64,000 nt of DNA from PALSA-270 sp963770915 (GCA_963770915.1 CAVYRG010000001.1:3224001-3288000); one strand, 5' to 3'; shown: positions 51,724 through 60,496, counted from the first letter of the stretch. Made by a program: numbers and translations. The notes: generated from the letters alone by a model not told the origin.

Positions 51724-53007
51724 ATGTTCAGCAAGAGATCCGCACTCTTTTATTTCGCACTCGCCGCGGCCATGCTGCTTCCGCAAAGCGGCTTGGCTGC
51801 ACACGTCGGTCTGGATACGGTTGGCCCCAAAAAGTCCAAGTCGCACCTGACCGAAAGCCAAAGGGCACACCGGCGCATGCGTCACCTTGCTCACAGCCGT
51901 GGCGTGGTCCGGCGTCGGCGAACCGTGGCCCGGGCGCACACCGCTTCTACGACGCATACCACCGCAGCGCTCCATGGGACCGTCCATGCCCGGCGCCGTC
52001 ACCGCTATCATGAACGGTTCACGGCCAGCTCGTTTGCCGAGGACCAGACTGCCGGCGACATCACTGCCGGTGAGGATCCCCTGGTCCGCCAGGCGGCCCT
52101 GGATGCTTTGGGCAACATGAACGGCACGGTCGTGGCCATTGAGCCGACCAGCGGACGCATTCTGGCCATGGTGAATCAGAAGCTGGCGCTCTCCAGCGGC
52201 GCGCAACCCTGTTCCACGATTAAGCTGTCCGTAGCGCTGGCCGCCTTGAGCGAAGGTGTGATCGACAAGGACACCGAAATCAAGCTGGGCCGCCGCAGCC
52301 GCATCAACCTCACCGCGGCTCTGGCGCATTCCAATAACGCCTACTTTGAGGCCGTGGGCCGTCAGTTGGGCTTCGAGAAAGTCAGCTTTTATGCCCACGA
52401 ATTCGGCTTGGGCGAACTGGCCGGCTACGACATTCCCGGCGAGCACGTGGGGACCTATCCGGACGAGGTCATTCCGGCCAAGGATGGCGGCGTCGGCAAA
52501 ATGTGCAGCTTCGGCGAAGGCGTTTCCATGACGCCGTTGCAATTGGGCGCCATGGTGGCGGCCATCGCCAACGGCGGTACTCTCTACTACCTGCAGCATC
52601 CGACTACGGCAGAAGAAGTAGCCAACTTTCAGCCGCGCATTAAGCGGCATCTGGATATCGCGCCGCTGATTCCTGATATTTCCGACGGGATGGCCGGAGC
52701 CGTGAGCTACGGCACCGCCCGCAGAGTTCACCTCAACTTCAACGAGGAAGAGATTCTGGGCAAGACGGGAACCTGCTCCAATGCCGGCACCCGATTTGGC
52801 TGGTTCGCCTCCTATGCGAACACCAGCGTGGGCCGCATTGTGGTGGTCGTGTTCCTCGAAGGCGGACGCCCAACCTTCGGCCCCAAAGCCGCCGAGATTG
52901 CCGGACGCATGTATCGCGGGCTCTATGACCACAGCTTCTTCGCCGAGAAGCCGGCGGGACAGCCTACCGACGACGCGGCAGAGAAGACTGGAACAACGGA
53001 GCAGTAG
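51724..53007 (+). CDS. Secreted penicillin-binding-type transpeptidase with basic linker
   Basis: 427 residues from ATG 51724. A signal peptide (about 1-26) is followed by a long Arg/His/Thr-rich linker (about 38-105) and a transpeptidase domain beginning DPLVRQAALDALGNMNGTVV. All three active motifs are present: SxxK at Ser164-Lys167 (PCSTIKLSVAL), SxN in LAHSNNAYFEAVG and KTG in LGKTGTCSNAG. The domain lacks the N-terminal pedestal and glycosyltransferase of classical PBPs. It may cross-link the wall or be a beta-lactam-recognising relative. A terminator lies shortly downstream. Confidence 0.8.
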   Translation: MFSKRSALFYFALAAAMLLPQSGLAAHVGLDTVGPKKSKSHLTESQRAHRRMRHLAHSRGVVRRRRTVARAHTASTTHTTAALHGTVHARRRHRYHERFTASSFAEDQTAGDITAGEDPLVRQAALDALGNMNGTVVAIEPTSGRILAMVNQKLALSSGAQPCSTIKLSVALAALSEGVIDKDTEIKLGRRSRINLTAALAHSNNAYFEAVGRQLGFEKVSFYAHEFGLGELAGYDIPGEHVGTYPDEVIPAKDGGVGKMCSFGEGVSMTPLQLGAMVAAIANGGTLYYLQHPTTAEEVANFQPRIKRHLDIAPLIPDISDGMAGAVSYGTARRVHLNFNEEEILGKTGTCSNAGTRFGWFASYANTSVGRIVVVVFLEGGRPTFGPKAAEIAGRMYRGLYDHSFFAEKPAGQPTDDAAEKTGTTEQ

Positions 53008-53008
53008 T

Positions 53009-53036
53009 CAGTTCTCAGTTCTCAGTTCTCAGTTCT
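53009..53036. repeat. Perfect 7-bp tandem repeat (CAGTTCT x4)
   Basis: Four uninterrupted copies of CAGTTCT begin 2 nt after the PBP-like stop. The period and position match the heptad arrays of the mre/rod cluster, and a single CAGTTCT-like unit also ends the array at 39207. Confidence 0.8.
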
Positions 53037-53042
53037 CAGATT

Positions 53043-53074
53043 AAGACCTCCTGGCGGAGGTCTTTTCTTTTTTG
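53043..53074 (+). terminator. Rho-independent terminator
   Basis: AAGACCTCC-TGGC-GGAGGTCTT is a perfect 9-bp stem with a 4-nt loop, followed by TTCTTTTTTG. It lies just after the PBP-like gene and its heptad array. This is the cleanest intrinsic terminator in the window. Confidence 0.85.
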
Positions 53075-53162
53075 CTTTTCTCCGCGTCCTCCGCAGACTC
53101 CGCCTCGATATCCAGTACCCGCACTCATTTCATCCGAGTACAATCGACTGGCTTCGCCGCCT

Positions 53163-54287
53163 ATGCCCGACGCCGCCGATTCCTTCCTCGAAAAGCTGCA
53201 GCCCAGCCCGCAGAAGAAATTGCTGGCGCTCGATGGCGGCGGCATCCGTGGCGTGATTTCGTTGGAAATCCTGCGTGCGGTCGAACAGATTGTCCGCAAG
53301 AAACTCGACCGTCCGGATGCCGTGCTGGCCGACTACTTCGACTACGTTGCCGGCACTAGCACCGGCGCTGTCATCGCCACCTGCCTGGCCTTAGGAATGA
53401 GCGTGGATCAACTGCGGTCCTTCTACCTCGGCAGCGGGCCGGCCATGTTCAGCCGGGCCGCGGTGCTGCGCCGCTTCCACTACAAGTTCGAGCAGGAGCG
53501 CCTGGCGGCCATGCTGCGGGAAGTGTTTGGCACCGACACCACCTTGGGTTCCACTCGCCTACGCATGCTGCTGATGATGGTGCTGCGCAACGCCACCACC
53601 GATTCTCCCTGGCCGGTCTGCAACAATCCCGCGGCACTGTTCAACGACCGCAAGTTTCCCGGATGCAATCTCGATCTGCCTTTGTGGCAACTGGTGCGCG
53701 CCAGCACCGCGGCTCCCACGTATTTCCCGCCCGAGGCGGTGCAGGTGGGAGGCCAGGAATTTCTTTTTGTCGATGGCGGCGTCACCATGTTCAACAATCC
53801 GTCGTTCCAGCTGTTCACCATGGCGACGGTCGCGCCCTACAATTTGAATTGGCCGACGGGTCTAGACCGCATGCTGCTGCTTTCGATAGGCACCGGCGCC
53901 GTGCCCAAGGCCAATGCGCATCTGCGGGCGGAAGATCTGAATTTGGTTTACAACGTCAGCTCCATTCCCGGCGCGCTGATGTATGCCGCCCTCAACCAGC
54001 AGGATTTCCTCTGCCGCATTTTCGGCGACTGCCGCTTCGGCCCGGCGCTCGACATGGAAGTCGGCGATATGTGCGGCAAGGGGGTGCCCGGCGTGCCCAA
54101 GCTGTTCACCTACCTCCGCTACAATGCCGAGTTGACGGAGCGAGGCCTGGCCCGGCTTGGGCTCAGCCACATCCGCTCCGAGGATGTCGAGATGCTCGAC
54201 TCGGTGGACCACGTCGCCGAGCTGCAACAGGTGGGCGAAGCCGTCGCCGAAAAAGATGTGAAGGAAAGTCATTTGGCAGGGTTCTAG
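53163..54287 (+). CDS. Patatin-like phospholipase
   Basis: 374 residues. The oxyanion loop ALDGGGIRG (about 22-30), the catalytic Ser66 in VAGTSTGAV and the catalytic Asp204 in FLFVDGGVTMFNN make a complete Ser-Asp dyad. No signal peptide is seen, so it is probably cytoplasmic or membrane-peripheral. It hydrolyses membrane lipid acyl esters. Related patatins serve as effectors in CBASS (CapV), but no cyclase or sensor gene adjoins here. The neighbours are an ECF sigma and a kinase-TPR gene, 141 nt downstream. Confidence 0.85.
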   Translation: MPDAADSFLEKLQPSPQKKLLALDGGGIRGVISLEILRAVEQIVRKKLDRPDAVLADYFDYVAGTSTGAVIATCLALGMSVDQLRSFYLGSGPAMFSRAAVLRRFHYKFEQERLAAMLREVFGTDTTLGSTRLRMLLMMVLRNATTDSPWPVCNNPAALFNDRKFPGCNLDLPLWQLVRASTAAPTYFPPEAVQVGGQEFLFVDGGVTMFNNPSFQLFTMATVAPYNLNWPTGLDRMLLLSIGTGAVPKANAHLRAEDLNLVYNVSSIPGALMYAALNQQDFLCRIFGDCRFGPALDMEVGDMCGKGVPGVPKLFTYLRYNAELTERGLARLGLSHIRSEDVEMLDSVDHVAELQQVGEAVAEKDVKESHLAGF

Positions 54288-54428
54288 ACGCGAGCGCCCG
54301 CCAGCCGCACCCTAAAAGCGTGGCCGCATAACTCTGGGACGGAGTTCCGCATCCCTCGGAATTCCGGGCCATTGACCTGCTGGAGAAATGCGGCTATTTT
54401 ACGATTCGCGAACAGGTCAGGGGACCCT

Positions 54429-55025
54429 GTGCCAGCCTCATCGCAGCCGGAATCCGTCACGCAAATACTCGACCGCTGGAAGGGCGGGGACGAGCAGGCG
54501 CTCCACGTTCTGATTCCGCTGGTTTACAAGGAATTGCGCGCCCAGGCGCATCGCTGCCTGCGGGCCGAACGCGCCGATCACACGCTGCAAAGTACCGCGC
54601 TGGTGCACGAGGCCTATTTGCGTCTGATGGACCAGAACCCGGCGCAGACCCAGAACCGCGCCCACTTTGTCGCCGTTGCGTCGCGGCTCATGCGCCAGAT
54701 TCTTGTCGACTATGCGCGGCGGCGGAAAGCCGCCAAGCGCGGCCCGGAATATAAAGTCCAACTCGACGAAAGCGTGGACGTCCCCCAGAAAAAAGGCGTA
54801 GACGTAGTAGCGCTCGACGATGCCCTCAACCGGCTTTCCCGCCGCGACGCGCAGCAGGGGCGGATTGTCGAACTCCGCTTTTTCGGCGGTTTGACGGTAG
54901 AAGAAACTGCCCTAGCGCTCGATATCTCGCCGGCTACCGTCAAGCGCGACTGGAACATGGCCAAAGCGTGGTTGACCCGCGAATTGGGGAGAGGCGCCGT
55001 TGGAAAAGACCAGGCAATGGGATAG
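54429..55025 (+). CDS. ECF-type RNA polymerase sigma factor
   Basis: 198 residues from GTG 54429 with AGGGG at 5-nt spacing; the frame is open further upstream. Region 2 has LHVLIPLVYKELRAQAHRCL, ALVHEAYLRLMDQ and FVAVASRLMRQILVDYARRR. Region 4 has ALNRLSRRDAQQGRIVELRF and LTVEETALALDISPATVKRD. This layout is that of the large ECF group common in Planctomycetota and Acidobacteriota. It lacks an adjacent anti-sigma; the downstream kinase-TPR gene, which overlaps it by 26 nt, is the likely partner. Confidence 0.9.
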   Translation: MPASSQPESVTQILDRWKGGDEQALHVLIPLVYKELRAQAHRCLRAERADHTLQSTALVHEAYLRLMDQNPAQTQNRAHFVAVASRLMRQILVDYARRRKAAKRGPEYKVQLDESVDVPQKKGVDVVALDDALNRLSRRDAQQGRIVELRFFGGLTVEETALALDISPATVKRDWNMAKAWLTRELGRGAVGKDQAMG

Positions 55026-57561
55026 GGTGAAAGAACTTCTCGCGGAGGCCCTGGAGCGCGAACCCTCCCAACGGAGCCGGTTCCTGCGCCAGGCGTGCGG
55101 CGAGGACTCGTCGTTGCGGGCTGAGGTTGAATCACTTCTTTCCGCTCATGCCCAGGCCGGGGGCATGTCCCAGGCTGCAATTGCCAGCGAGTTTCCCGAA
55201 GAACCGACGCCACAATCCATCGGGCCTTATCGCCTGCTTAAGAAGATCGGCGAGGGCGGCATGGGGCAAGTGTGGCTGGCCGAGCAAAGCGCGCCGCTGA
55301 AGCGGCAAGTGGCGCTGAAACTCATTCGCGCCGGCCTGTATGACGATTCTTTGCTAGCGCGCTTTCAGGGCGAGCGGCAATCGCTGGCCCTGATGGATCA
55401 TCCGGCGATTGCCAAGGTCTTCGACGCCGGCGCCACTCCCGCAGGCCAGCCTTATCTGGTGATGGAGTACGTTCCCGGCGAGCCCATCACCAAATATTGC
55501 GATCGCAAGAAACTCGGCATTCGCGAGCGCCTGGAGTTAATCGTGCAGGCGTGCGAAGGAGTCCAGCACGCCCACCAAAAAGCCATCATCCATCGCGACC
55601 TGAAGCCTGCCAACATCTTGGTGGTGGAAGTCGATGGCAAGCCCAAGCCGCGGCTCATCGATTTCGGCTTGGCGAAAGTTATCACGCCGGCTTCCGGGGA
55701 CGAAAAGCTGTTTACCCAAATGGGAGGGTTCGTCGGCACGCCCGGCTACATGAGCCCGGAGCAGGCGGATCCCGGCATCGCCGACGTTGATACGCGCGCC
55801 GATGTCTATTCGCTGGGCGTGATTCTCTACGAATTGCTCACCGGCGTTCTCCCTTTCGATAGCCAGCAACTGCGTAAGCAGCCGTGGGACGAAGTCGTGC
55901 GCAAGCTGCGCGAGGAAGACGCTCCTGCTCCCAGCACGAAAATCGCAACTGAAAAAGATTCCACTTCTGTTGCCGAATCGCGCGGCACCGAGCCCAGGCA
56001 TCTGGCCAGCCTTCTGCGTGGGGATCTCGACTGCATCGCCATGAAGGCGCTGGAAAAAGATCGCAGCCGCCGCTACGGCATGCCTTCCGATCTTGCCGCC
56101 GACATTGAACGCTACTTGAAGCACGAGCCGGTTGAGGCGCGGCCGGCCAGCACCGGCTATCGCTTGCGAAAATATCTGCGGCGTCACCGCGTTGGCGTGA
56201 GCGTGGCGGCGGGATTAATCATTCTGCTGGCTGGGTTTGCCGTGGTGCAGGCGACTCAACTGCGGCGCATCACGGTCGAGCGCGACCGCACCGCTCGCGA
56301 ACGCGACCGCGCCAACCGTGTGACCGACTTCATGACCGGCATGTTCCGAGTTTCCGACCCCAGCGAAGCCCGCGGTAACAGCATCACCGCGCGCGAAATT
56401 CTGGACAAAGCCTCGCAAAACATCGGCACTGGACTGGCCAAAGATCCCGAGCTGCAAGCCCAAATGACCTACGTGATGGGTACGGTGTACAGGAACCTTG
56501 GCCTCTACCCAAAATCGGAAGCGCTGCTGCAAAAAACCGTCGACCTGCGCCGTCAGGTGTTAGGCGCTGACGATCCCGATACGCTCAAAGCCCAGACCGA
56601 TCTCGCCTGGATCTTCCGTCTGGAAGGTCACGACTCGCAAGCCGAATCGCTACTTCGCCAGACGCTGGCCTCGCAACAGCGCGTCCTGGGCGCGAATAAT
56701 GCGGATACGATCAAGACAACCAGCAATCTCGCCGTCGTCCTCAGCGATGAAGGCCACTATCCCGAGGCCGAAGCGCTCTTCCGCCAGGTGCTCGACAGCC
56801 GCCAGCGTACCGCGGGGCCGAATGCGCCGGACACCATCATCGCCATGAATAACGTCGCAACCATTCTCTTCACCGAGCACAAATTCAGCGACGCGGAGAA
56901 AATCTACCGCCAGGTTCTGGATACTCGCGAGCGCACTCTGGGGCCCGACCATCCCTACACTGTGCTTTCCATGAATAACCTTGCTGTGTGCTTGCACAGC
57001 GAGGGCAACTATGCGGATGCCGCCAAACTGAAGCGGCAAGTGCTGGAGATTCGCCGCCGTATTCTGGGGCCGGAGCACCCGGATACGCTTCTCTCCATGG
57101 CCAATCTCGCGGATACGCTTTCGGAAATGCACAACAATGCCGAGGCGGAGAATCTGCTGCGGCAAGCGCTTGAGATTCAGCGCCGTGTGCTCGGGCCCGA
57201 GCATCCGCAGACGATCATTTCCATGACCAACCTCGCCGACGCCTACAGCAAGGCCGGCGACTATGCGCAAGCGGAGAAGATCATGAAGCTGGCGCTGGAG
57301 ATCGAACGGAAGGTGCTCGGCCCGGACCATCCGAACACTGCCTCAACCATGTATGCGCTGGCGGGCATTGAGGCGCATTTGGGCAACAAAGCTCAGGCAT
57401 TCGCCTATTTGCGCGATTCGATTGATCACGGCTTGCCAGCGTGGTTGTCAAAAGACATCGCCACGGACAAGGACCTGATTTCGTTGCATGGGGACCCACG
57501 CTTTGCGGCGCTGCTGGAGAAGGCCGGTCAACGCAAGGCTGCGGGACAAACATCGAAGTAG
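55000..57561 (+). CDS. Membrane Ser/Thr protein kinase with extracytoplasmic TPR repeats
   Basis: 853 residues from TTG 55000 (GAGAGG upstream), starting inside the sigma gene. The kinase domain (about 75-350) has the P-loop GEGGMGQVWLAEQ, HRDLKPAN with Asp200, DFGLAK with Asp221 and GTPGYMSPEQA. One membrane helix (about 398-417) follows. The rest (about 480-815) has seven or so TPR_10/12-type repeats of 42 residues with LGPDHPYTVLSMNNLA-like units, kinesin-light-chain-like. The kinase is cytoplasmic and the TPR part lies outside. It may sense envelope proteins and act on the sigma factor by phosphorylation. The target is unknown. Confidence 0.92.
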   Translation: MEKTRQWDRVKELLAEALEREPSQRSRFLRQACGEDSSLRAEVESLLSAHAQAGGMSQAAIASEFPEEPTPQSIGPYRLLKKIGEGGMGQVWLAEQSAPLKRQVALKLIRAGLYDDSLLARFQGERQSLALMDHPAIAKVFDAGATPAGQPYLVMEYVPGEPITKYCDRKKLGIRERLELIVQACEGVQHAHQKAIIHRDLKPANILVVEVDGKPKPRLIDFGLAKVITPASGDEKLFTQMGGFVGTPGYMSPEQADPGIADVDTRADVYSLGVILYELLTGVLPFDSQQLRKQPWDEVVRKLREEDAPAPSTKIATEKDSTSVAESRGTEPRHLASLLRGDLDCIAMKALEKDRSRRYGMPSDLAADIERYLKHEPVEARPASTGYRLRKYLRRHRVGVSVAAGLIILLAGFAVVQATQLRRITVERDRTARERDRANRVTDFMTGMFRVSDPSEARGNSITAREILDKASQNIGTGLAKDPELQAQMTYVMGTVYRNLGLYPKSEALLQKTVDLRRQVLGADDPDTLKAQTDLAWIFRLEGHDSQAESLLRQTLASQQRVLGANNADTIKTTSNLAVVLSDEGHYPEAEALFRQVLDSRQRTAGPNAPDTIIAMNNVATILFTEHKFSDAEKIYRQVLDTRERTLGPDHPYTVLSMNNLAVCLHSEGNYADAAKLKRQVLEIRRRILGPEHPDTLLSMANLADTLSEMHNNAEAENLLRQALEIQRRVLGPEHPQTIISMTNLADAYSKAGDYAQAEKIMKLALEIERKVLGPDHPNTASTMYALAGIEAHLGNKAQAFAYLRDSIDHGLPAWLSKDIATDKDLISLHGDPRFAALLEKAGQRKAAGQTSK

Positions 57562-57570
57562 AAAAGATCT

Positions 57571-57660
57571 GCGAGGGAGAGAGGAACGGAGAACGCGCGG
57601 AGAACTGCCGCGGAGGTCGCGGAGAAATTCCTTGCCGCAACCTCCGCGGCGCTGTCCCTA
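57571..57660. repeat. CGCGGAG-type repeat block after the kinase gene
   Basis: Degenerate GAACGGAGAACGCGCGGAG and GTCGCGGAGAAATTCC units fill nearly all of the 100-nt gap between kinase and the next, convergent gene. Same family as 24530..24572. Confidence 0.5.
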
Positions 57661-57661
57661 C

Positions 57662-57973
57662 CTAATTCGTCCAAACGACTTTCGATTTCTTGGCAACGGC
57701 GTGCTCTTCTCTCAGCGCGCGCGCGATATCGCCCAGCGGGATCTCATGGTGGGGCGGCGCCACTTCCCAGAGCGGCCTCGTGCCGTGTTCCACGATGGTC
57801 GGAGACTCTTCCATCACGTTCTCGGGCCGGCCCATATCATGTTGCGTGGCTTGCCTGTCGTGGCTGCGAAACTCAATCACCGTAGGCTCGGCGCTTATCG
57901 AGGATCCGCCTACGGCCTGTCCAAATGCGGCCGTGGCAAACAGCAGGCAACCTGCCAGCAAAACGGTCTTCAT
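57662..57973 (-). CDS. Small secreted protein of unknown function
   Basis: 103 residues; TTGGAGAT precedes the ATG. A signal peptide (about 1-19, ending AAFGQ) is followed by a polar chain with no named domain (EFRSHDRQATQHDMG, MEESPTIVEHGTR). It has no cysteine in the mature part. It is divergent from the TIR gene across 332 nt. The function is not recognised. Confidence 0.6.
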   Translation of the reverse strand: MKTVLLAGCLLFATAAFGQAVGGSSISAEPTVIEFRSHDRQATQHDMGRPENVMEESPTIVEHGTRPLWEVAPPHHEIPLGDIARALREEHAVAKKSKVVWTN

Positions 57974-58111
57974 AGCGTATCTCCAAGAGGAGCGATGTCG
58001 AGGATCGGTTCCAATTCCCCGGTTCTTGGCTCCTGCCTGGAGATATGCAACCCCGGTGCCAAAATCCGCAACGGCAGGACATGGAGTTACGGCGTCATCA
58101 CGGGATTAGTG

Positions 58112-58129
58112 CAATTGTTTGCACAATTG
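58112..58129. promoter_or_regulatory. CAATTGT-TTGC-ACAATTG palindrome in the divergent gap
   Basis: A perfect 7-4-7 inverted repeat in the 332-nt gap 57974..58305 between a small secreted protein gene and the TIR gene. It lies about 175 nt upstream of the TIR start and could be a regulator site. The rest of the gap shows no gene. Confidence 0.4.
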
Positions 58130-58305
58130 TGACAAGCGAAGGATTGACCAGCGGATCGCCTGCAACGACCAATTTTCCGGCGGCAGGAAATCGCTGGCGA
58201 AGGTTCGCCTTGGGACGCTGGGCCTTGGCATTTGACTGAGTGGGTTGATGGTAAGATATGTTCCCCGCTGACCCCCGTTCCGGGGCGCATTTTTGGAGAG
58301 ATGCC

Positions 58306-59691
58306 ATGCCGGGCGGAAAAGTCTTTCTCAACTATCGCCGCGACGACTCCGAAGGCTACACCGGACGCATCTACGACCGCTTGGAGGCCCGCTTTCCCGG
58401 CCGAATCTTCCGCGACGTGGTCGGCCTCCAGCCCGGAGAGGACTTCGTTGACGCCCTCGAAAGGGAAGGGGTTGGCTGCGAGGTTTTGGTTGCTATCATC
58501 GGCAAGCGCTGGCTTGCCGTCACGGACGCAGCCGGCCACCGCCGCATCGATAACCCCGATGACGTTCTCCGCCAGGAAATTTTCAACGCGCTCAAGCGCA
58601 ACATCCTGGTAATTCCGCTGCTGGTCGGCGGAGCCACCATGCCGGCTGCCGACGATTTACCGTCCGACCTGGCATTTCTGGCGCGGCGCCAGGCCCTCTC
58701 CATCAGCGAAGTCAATTTCGATGTCGATATCGGCCGGCTCATCGGCCGGCTAGAGAACGCGTTGGGCGAGTCCAGACCTGGCGCCGCAGAAGACTCCCAC
58801 CAAAAAACCGAGCTCAGCAACTTGCTCGCTCAGGCCCGCGCCGCCAAGCTTCAGCAGGACTGGCCCGCCGCCGTGCAGGCGTTGCGGGCCGCGTTGTCTA
58901 TGGCTCCGACGAATGCGGACGTTGCCGCGCAGCTTCACGACGCCGTCCAGCAACAGCAAGTGGCCGATCTTTTCCGCCAGGGCCAGCAGTTCTACCAATC
59001 GCAAAACTATCGCGCCGCGCTCGACTGCTTTCGCGAAGTCCGCGTTCTGGGCGGCAACTACAACGACGTCGACCGCCTGATTGGCCTGGTACAGGAAAGC
59101 ATGAAGCCGCCCAAGAAGCGCAAGAAATGGCGCTGGATCGTGGGCGGCGCGGTGGCTGTGCTGTTCATTATCGGGATCATCGAATCAGCCGTCGAAGACC
59201 AGCACCGCCGCGAGAGCGCGGCGGCGCCACCCCCCGAAACAACCACGACCGACACAACCACCCAGGCTGCTTCCGCGACTCCGCCGCCTGAACAACAACC
59301 GACGCCTCCGCCCGAGCAAGTTCAGCCGCAATCTACGGCGCCGGCTGAAACTACCGATGCCAATTCCGCCAATACGACATCGCCGCCTGCCGAAGCCCCT
59401 TTTAATCCCACCGGCGACTGGACGGTCAAGAAGCTCGTCAACGGGCAGGCAATGGTGATGTCTTATCTTTCGCTAAAGGCGGACGGAACCTACCAACTCG
59501 CCAATGCCCGGGGTGTGAACGTCAGCGCCGGCAGCTGGACCTATATACCCGAGACGCAGACGCTCTCCTTTGTCGGTAACAATGTCTATGGAGGCCAAAC
59601 CCCTTGGACGATGAGAGTGGTGGGAGCGGGCAACGATTACATCGATGTCCTAGACCCCGGCCTCGGCCCCATGAGAATGTTCCGGGACTAA
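58306..59691 (+). CDS. Transmembrane TIR-domain protein with TPR-like linker and outside beta domain
   Basis: 461 residues from ATG 58306 (GGAGAG upstream). Residues 1-150 are a TIR domain: KVFLNYRRDDSEGYTGRIYD (box 1), FRDVVGLQPGEDF, and VLRQEIFNALKRNILVIPLL with Glu91 at the place of the catalytic Glu of NADase TIRs. Residues 165-265 are helical TPR-like. One membrane helix follows (about 277-295, preceded by KKRKKWRW). Then comes a Pro/Thr linker (300-365) and a compact beta domain (367-461, GDWTVKKLVNG, DGTYQLANARG). By the positive-inside rule the TIR is cytoplasmic and the beta domain outside. The form is receptor-like. NADase activity and ligand are unknown. Confidence 0.8.
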   Translation: MPGGKVFLNYRRDDSEGYTGRIYDRLEARFPGRIFRDVVGLQPGEDFVDALEREGVGCEVLVAIIGKRWLAVTDAAGHRRIDNPDDVLRQEIFNALKRNILVIPLLVGGATMPAADDLPSDLAFLARRQALSISEVNFDVDIGRLIGRLENALGESRPGAAEDSHQKTELSNLLAQARAAKLQQDWPAAVQALRAALSMAPTNADVAAQLHDAVQQQQVADLFRQGQQFYQSQNYRAALDCFREVRVLGGNYNDVDRLIGLVQESMKPPKKRKKWRWIVGGAVAVLFIIGIIESAVEDQHRRESAAAPPPETTTTDTTTQAASATPPPEQQPTPPPEQVQPQSTAPAETTDANSANTTSPPAEAPFNPTGDWTVKKLVNGQAMVMSYLSLKADGTYQLANARGVNVSAGSWTYIPETQTLSFVGNNVYGGQTPWTMRVVGAGNDYIDVLDPGLGPMRMFRD

Positions 59692-59740
59692 ATGCTTCTT
59701 GCGCGCTGAGGAAGTTGGCAATGCCCTGCGGGGCGGGCAA

Positions 59741-60496
59741 CTACGATCTGGGCTTGGTGTTCCTCTCGTCGCGTTCGATCATTCCGTCTTTGATGTGAAT
59801 GACGCGATGCGCGTATTCCGCGATGTCCTTTTCGTGGGTGACCAGCACGATGGTGTTGCCTTGCGCTTGCAGGCGATCAAGCAGGGCCATGATTTCGGTG
59901 CCGGTCTGCGAGTCGAGATTGCCGGTGGGCTCATCCGCCAGAATGATGGCGGGGCGGTTCACCAAAGCGCGCGCGATCGCCACGCGTTGCCGCTGGCCAC
60001 CGGAAAGTTCGTTGGGCTTATGCGTCATGCGACCTTCCATGCCCACCGAGGCCAGGGCCTCGCGGGCGCGTTCCTCGCGCTCATGGGAAGGAACGCCGGC
60101 ATAGATCAGAGGCAATTCCACGTTGTGCAGCGCGGTGGCGCGGGCGAGAAGGTTGAAAGTCTGGAATACGAACCCGATTTCCTTGTTGCGGATGCGCGCC
60201 AGTTCATCGTCGTCCAATTCGCTGACCAGTTGGCCATTCAGCCAATACTGGCCTTTGCTGGGTGAGTCCAGGCAGCCGATCAGGTTCATCAGCGTGGACT
60301 TTCCCGAACCGGAAGGCCCCATGATCGCCACGTATTCATTGCGCTCGATGCGCACATTCACTCCGCGCAGCGCGTGGACCTGCTGTTCCGACCCCATGTC
60401 GTAGGTCTTCCAGAGATCCTGGGTCGCGATCATGCACGAGTCGGGGGGCGCCGACACTGCGGGCTGCGAAACGCTGATCACTTCTGCGGTTGCCAT
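59741..60496 (-). CDS. MacB/LolD-type ABC transporter ATP-binding protein
   Basis: 251 residues from ATG 60496 (GGGAG upstream); the frame is open to 60523. All ABC motifs are present: Walker A GPSGSGKST, Q-loop FVFQTFNLL, signature LSGGQRQRVAIARAL, Walker B AIILADEPTGNLD and a switch His in VTHEKD. The family partners with MacB/FtsX-type permeases. The adaptor gene upstream ends 199 nt before it on the same strand. No permease adjoins; the permeases at 3988..6492 lack an ATPase. Confidence 0.92.
   Translation of the reverse strand: MATAEVISVSQPAVSAPPDSCMIATQDLWKTYDMGSEQQVHALRGVNVRIERNEYVAIMGPSGSGKSTLMNLIGCLDSPSKGQYWLNGQLVSELDDDELARIRNKEIGFVFQTFNLLARATALHNVELPLIYAGVPSHEREERAREALASVGMEGRMTHKPNELSGGQRQRVAIARALVNRPAIILADEPTGNLDSQTGTEIMALLDRLQAQGNTIVLVTHEKDIAEYAHRVIHIKDGMIERDERNTKPRS

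Noticed and set aside
53163..54287. Patatin gene considered as CBASS effector
   Set aside because: No CD-NTase, HORMA, TRIP13 or ubiquitin-like partner lies beside it; only a sigma factor and a kinase follow.
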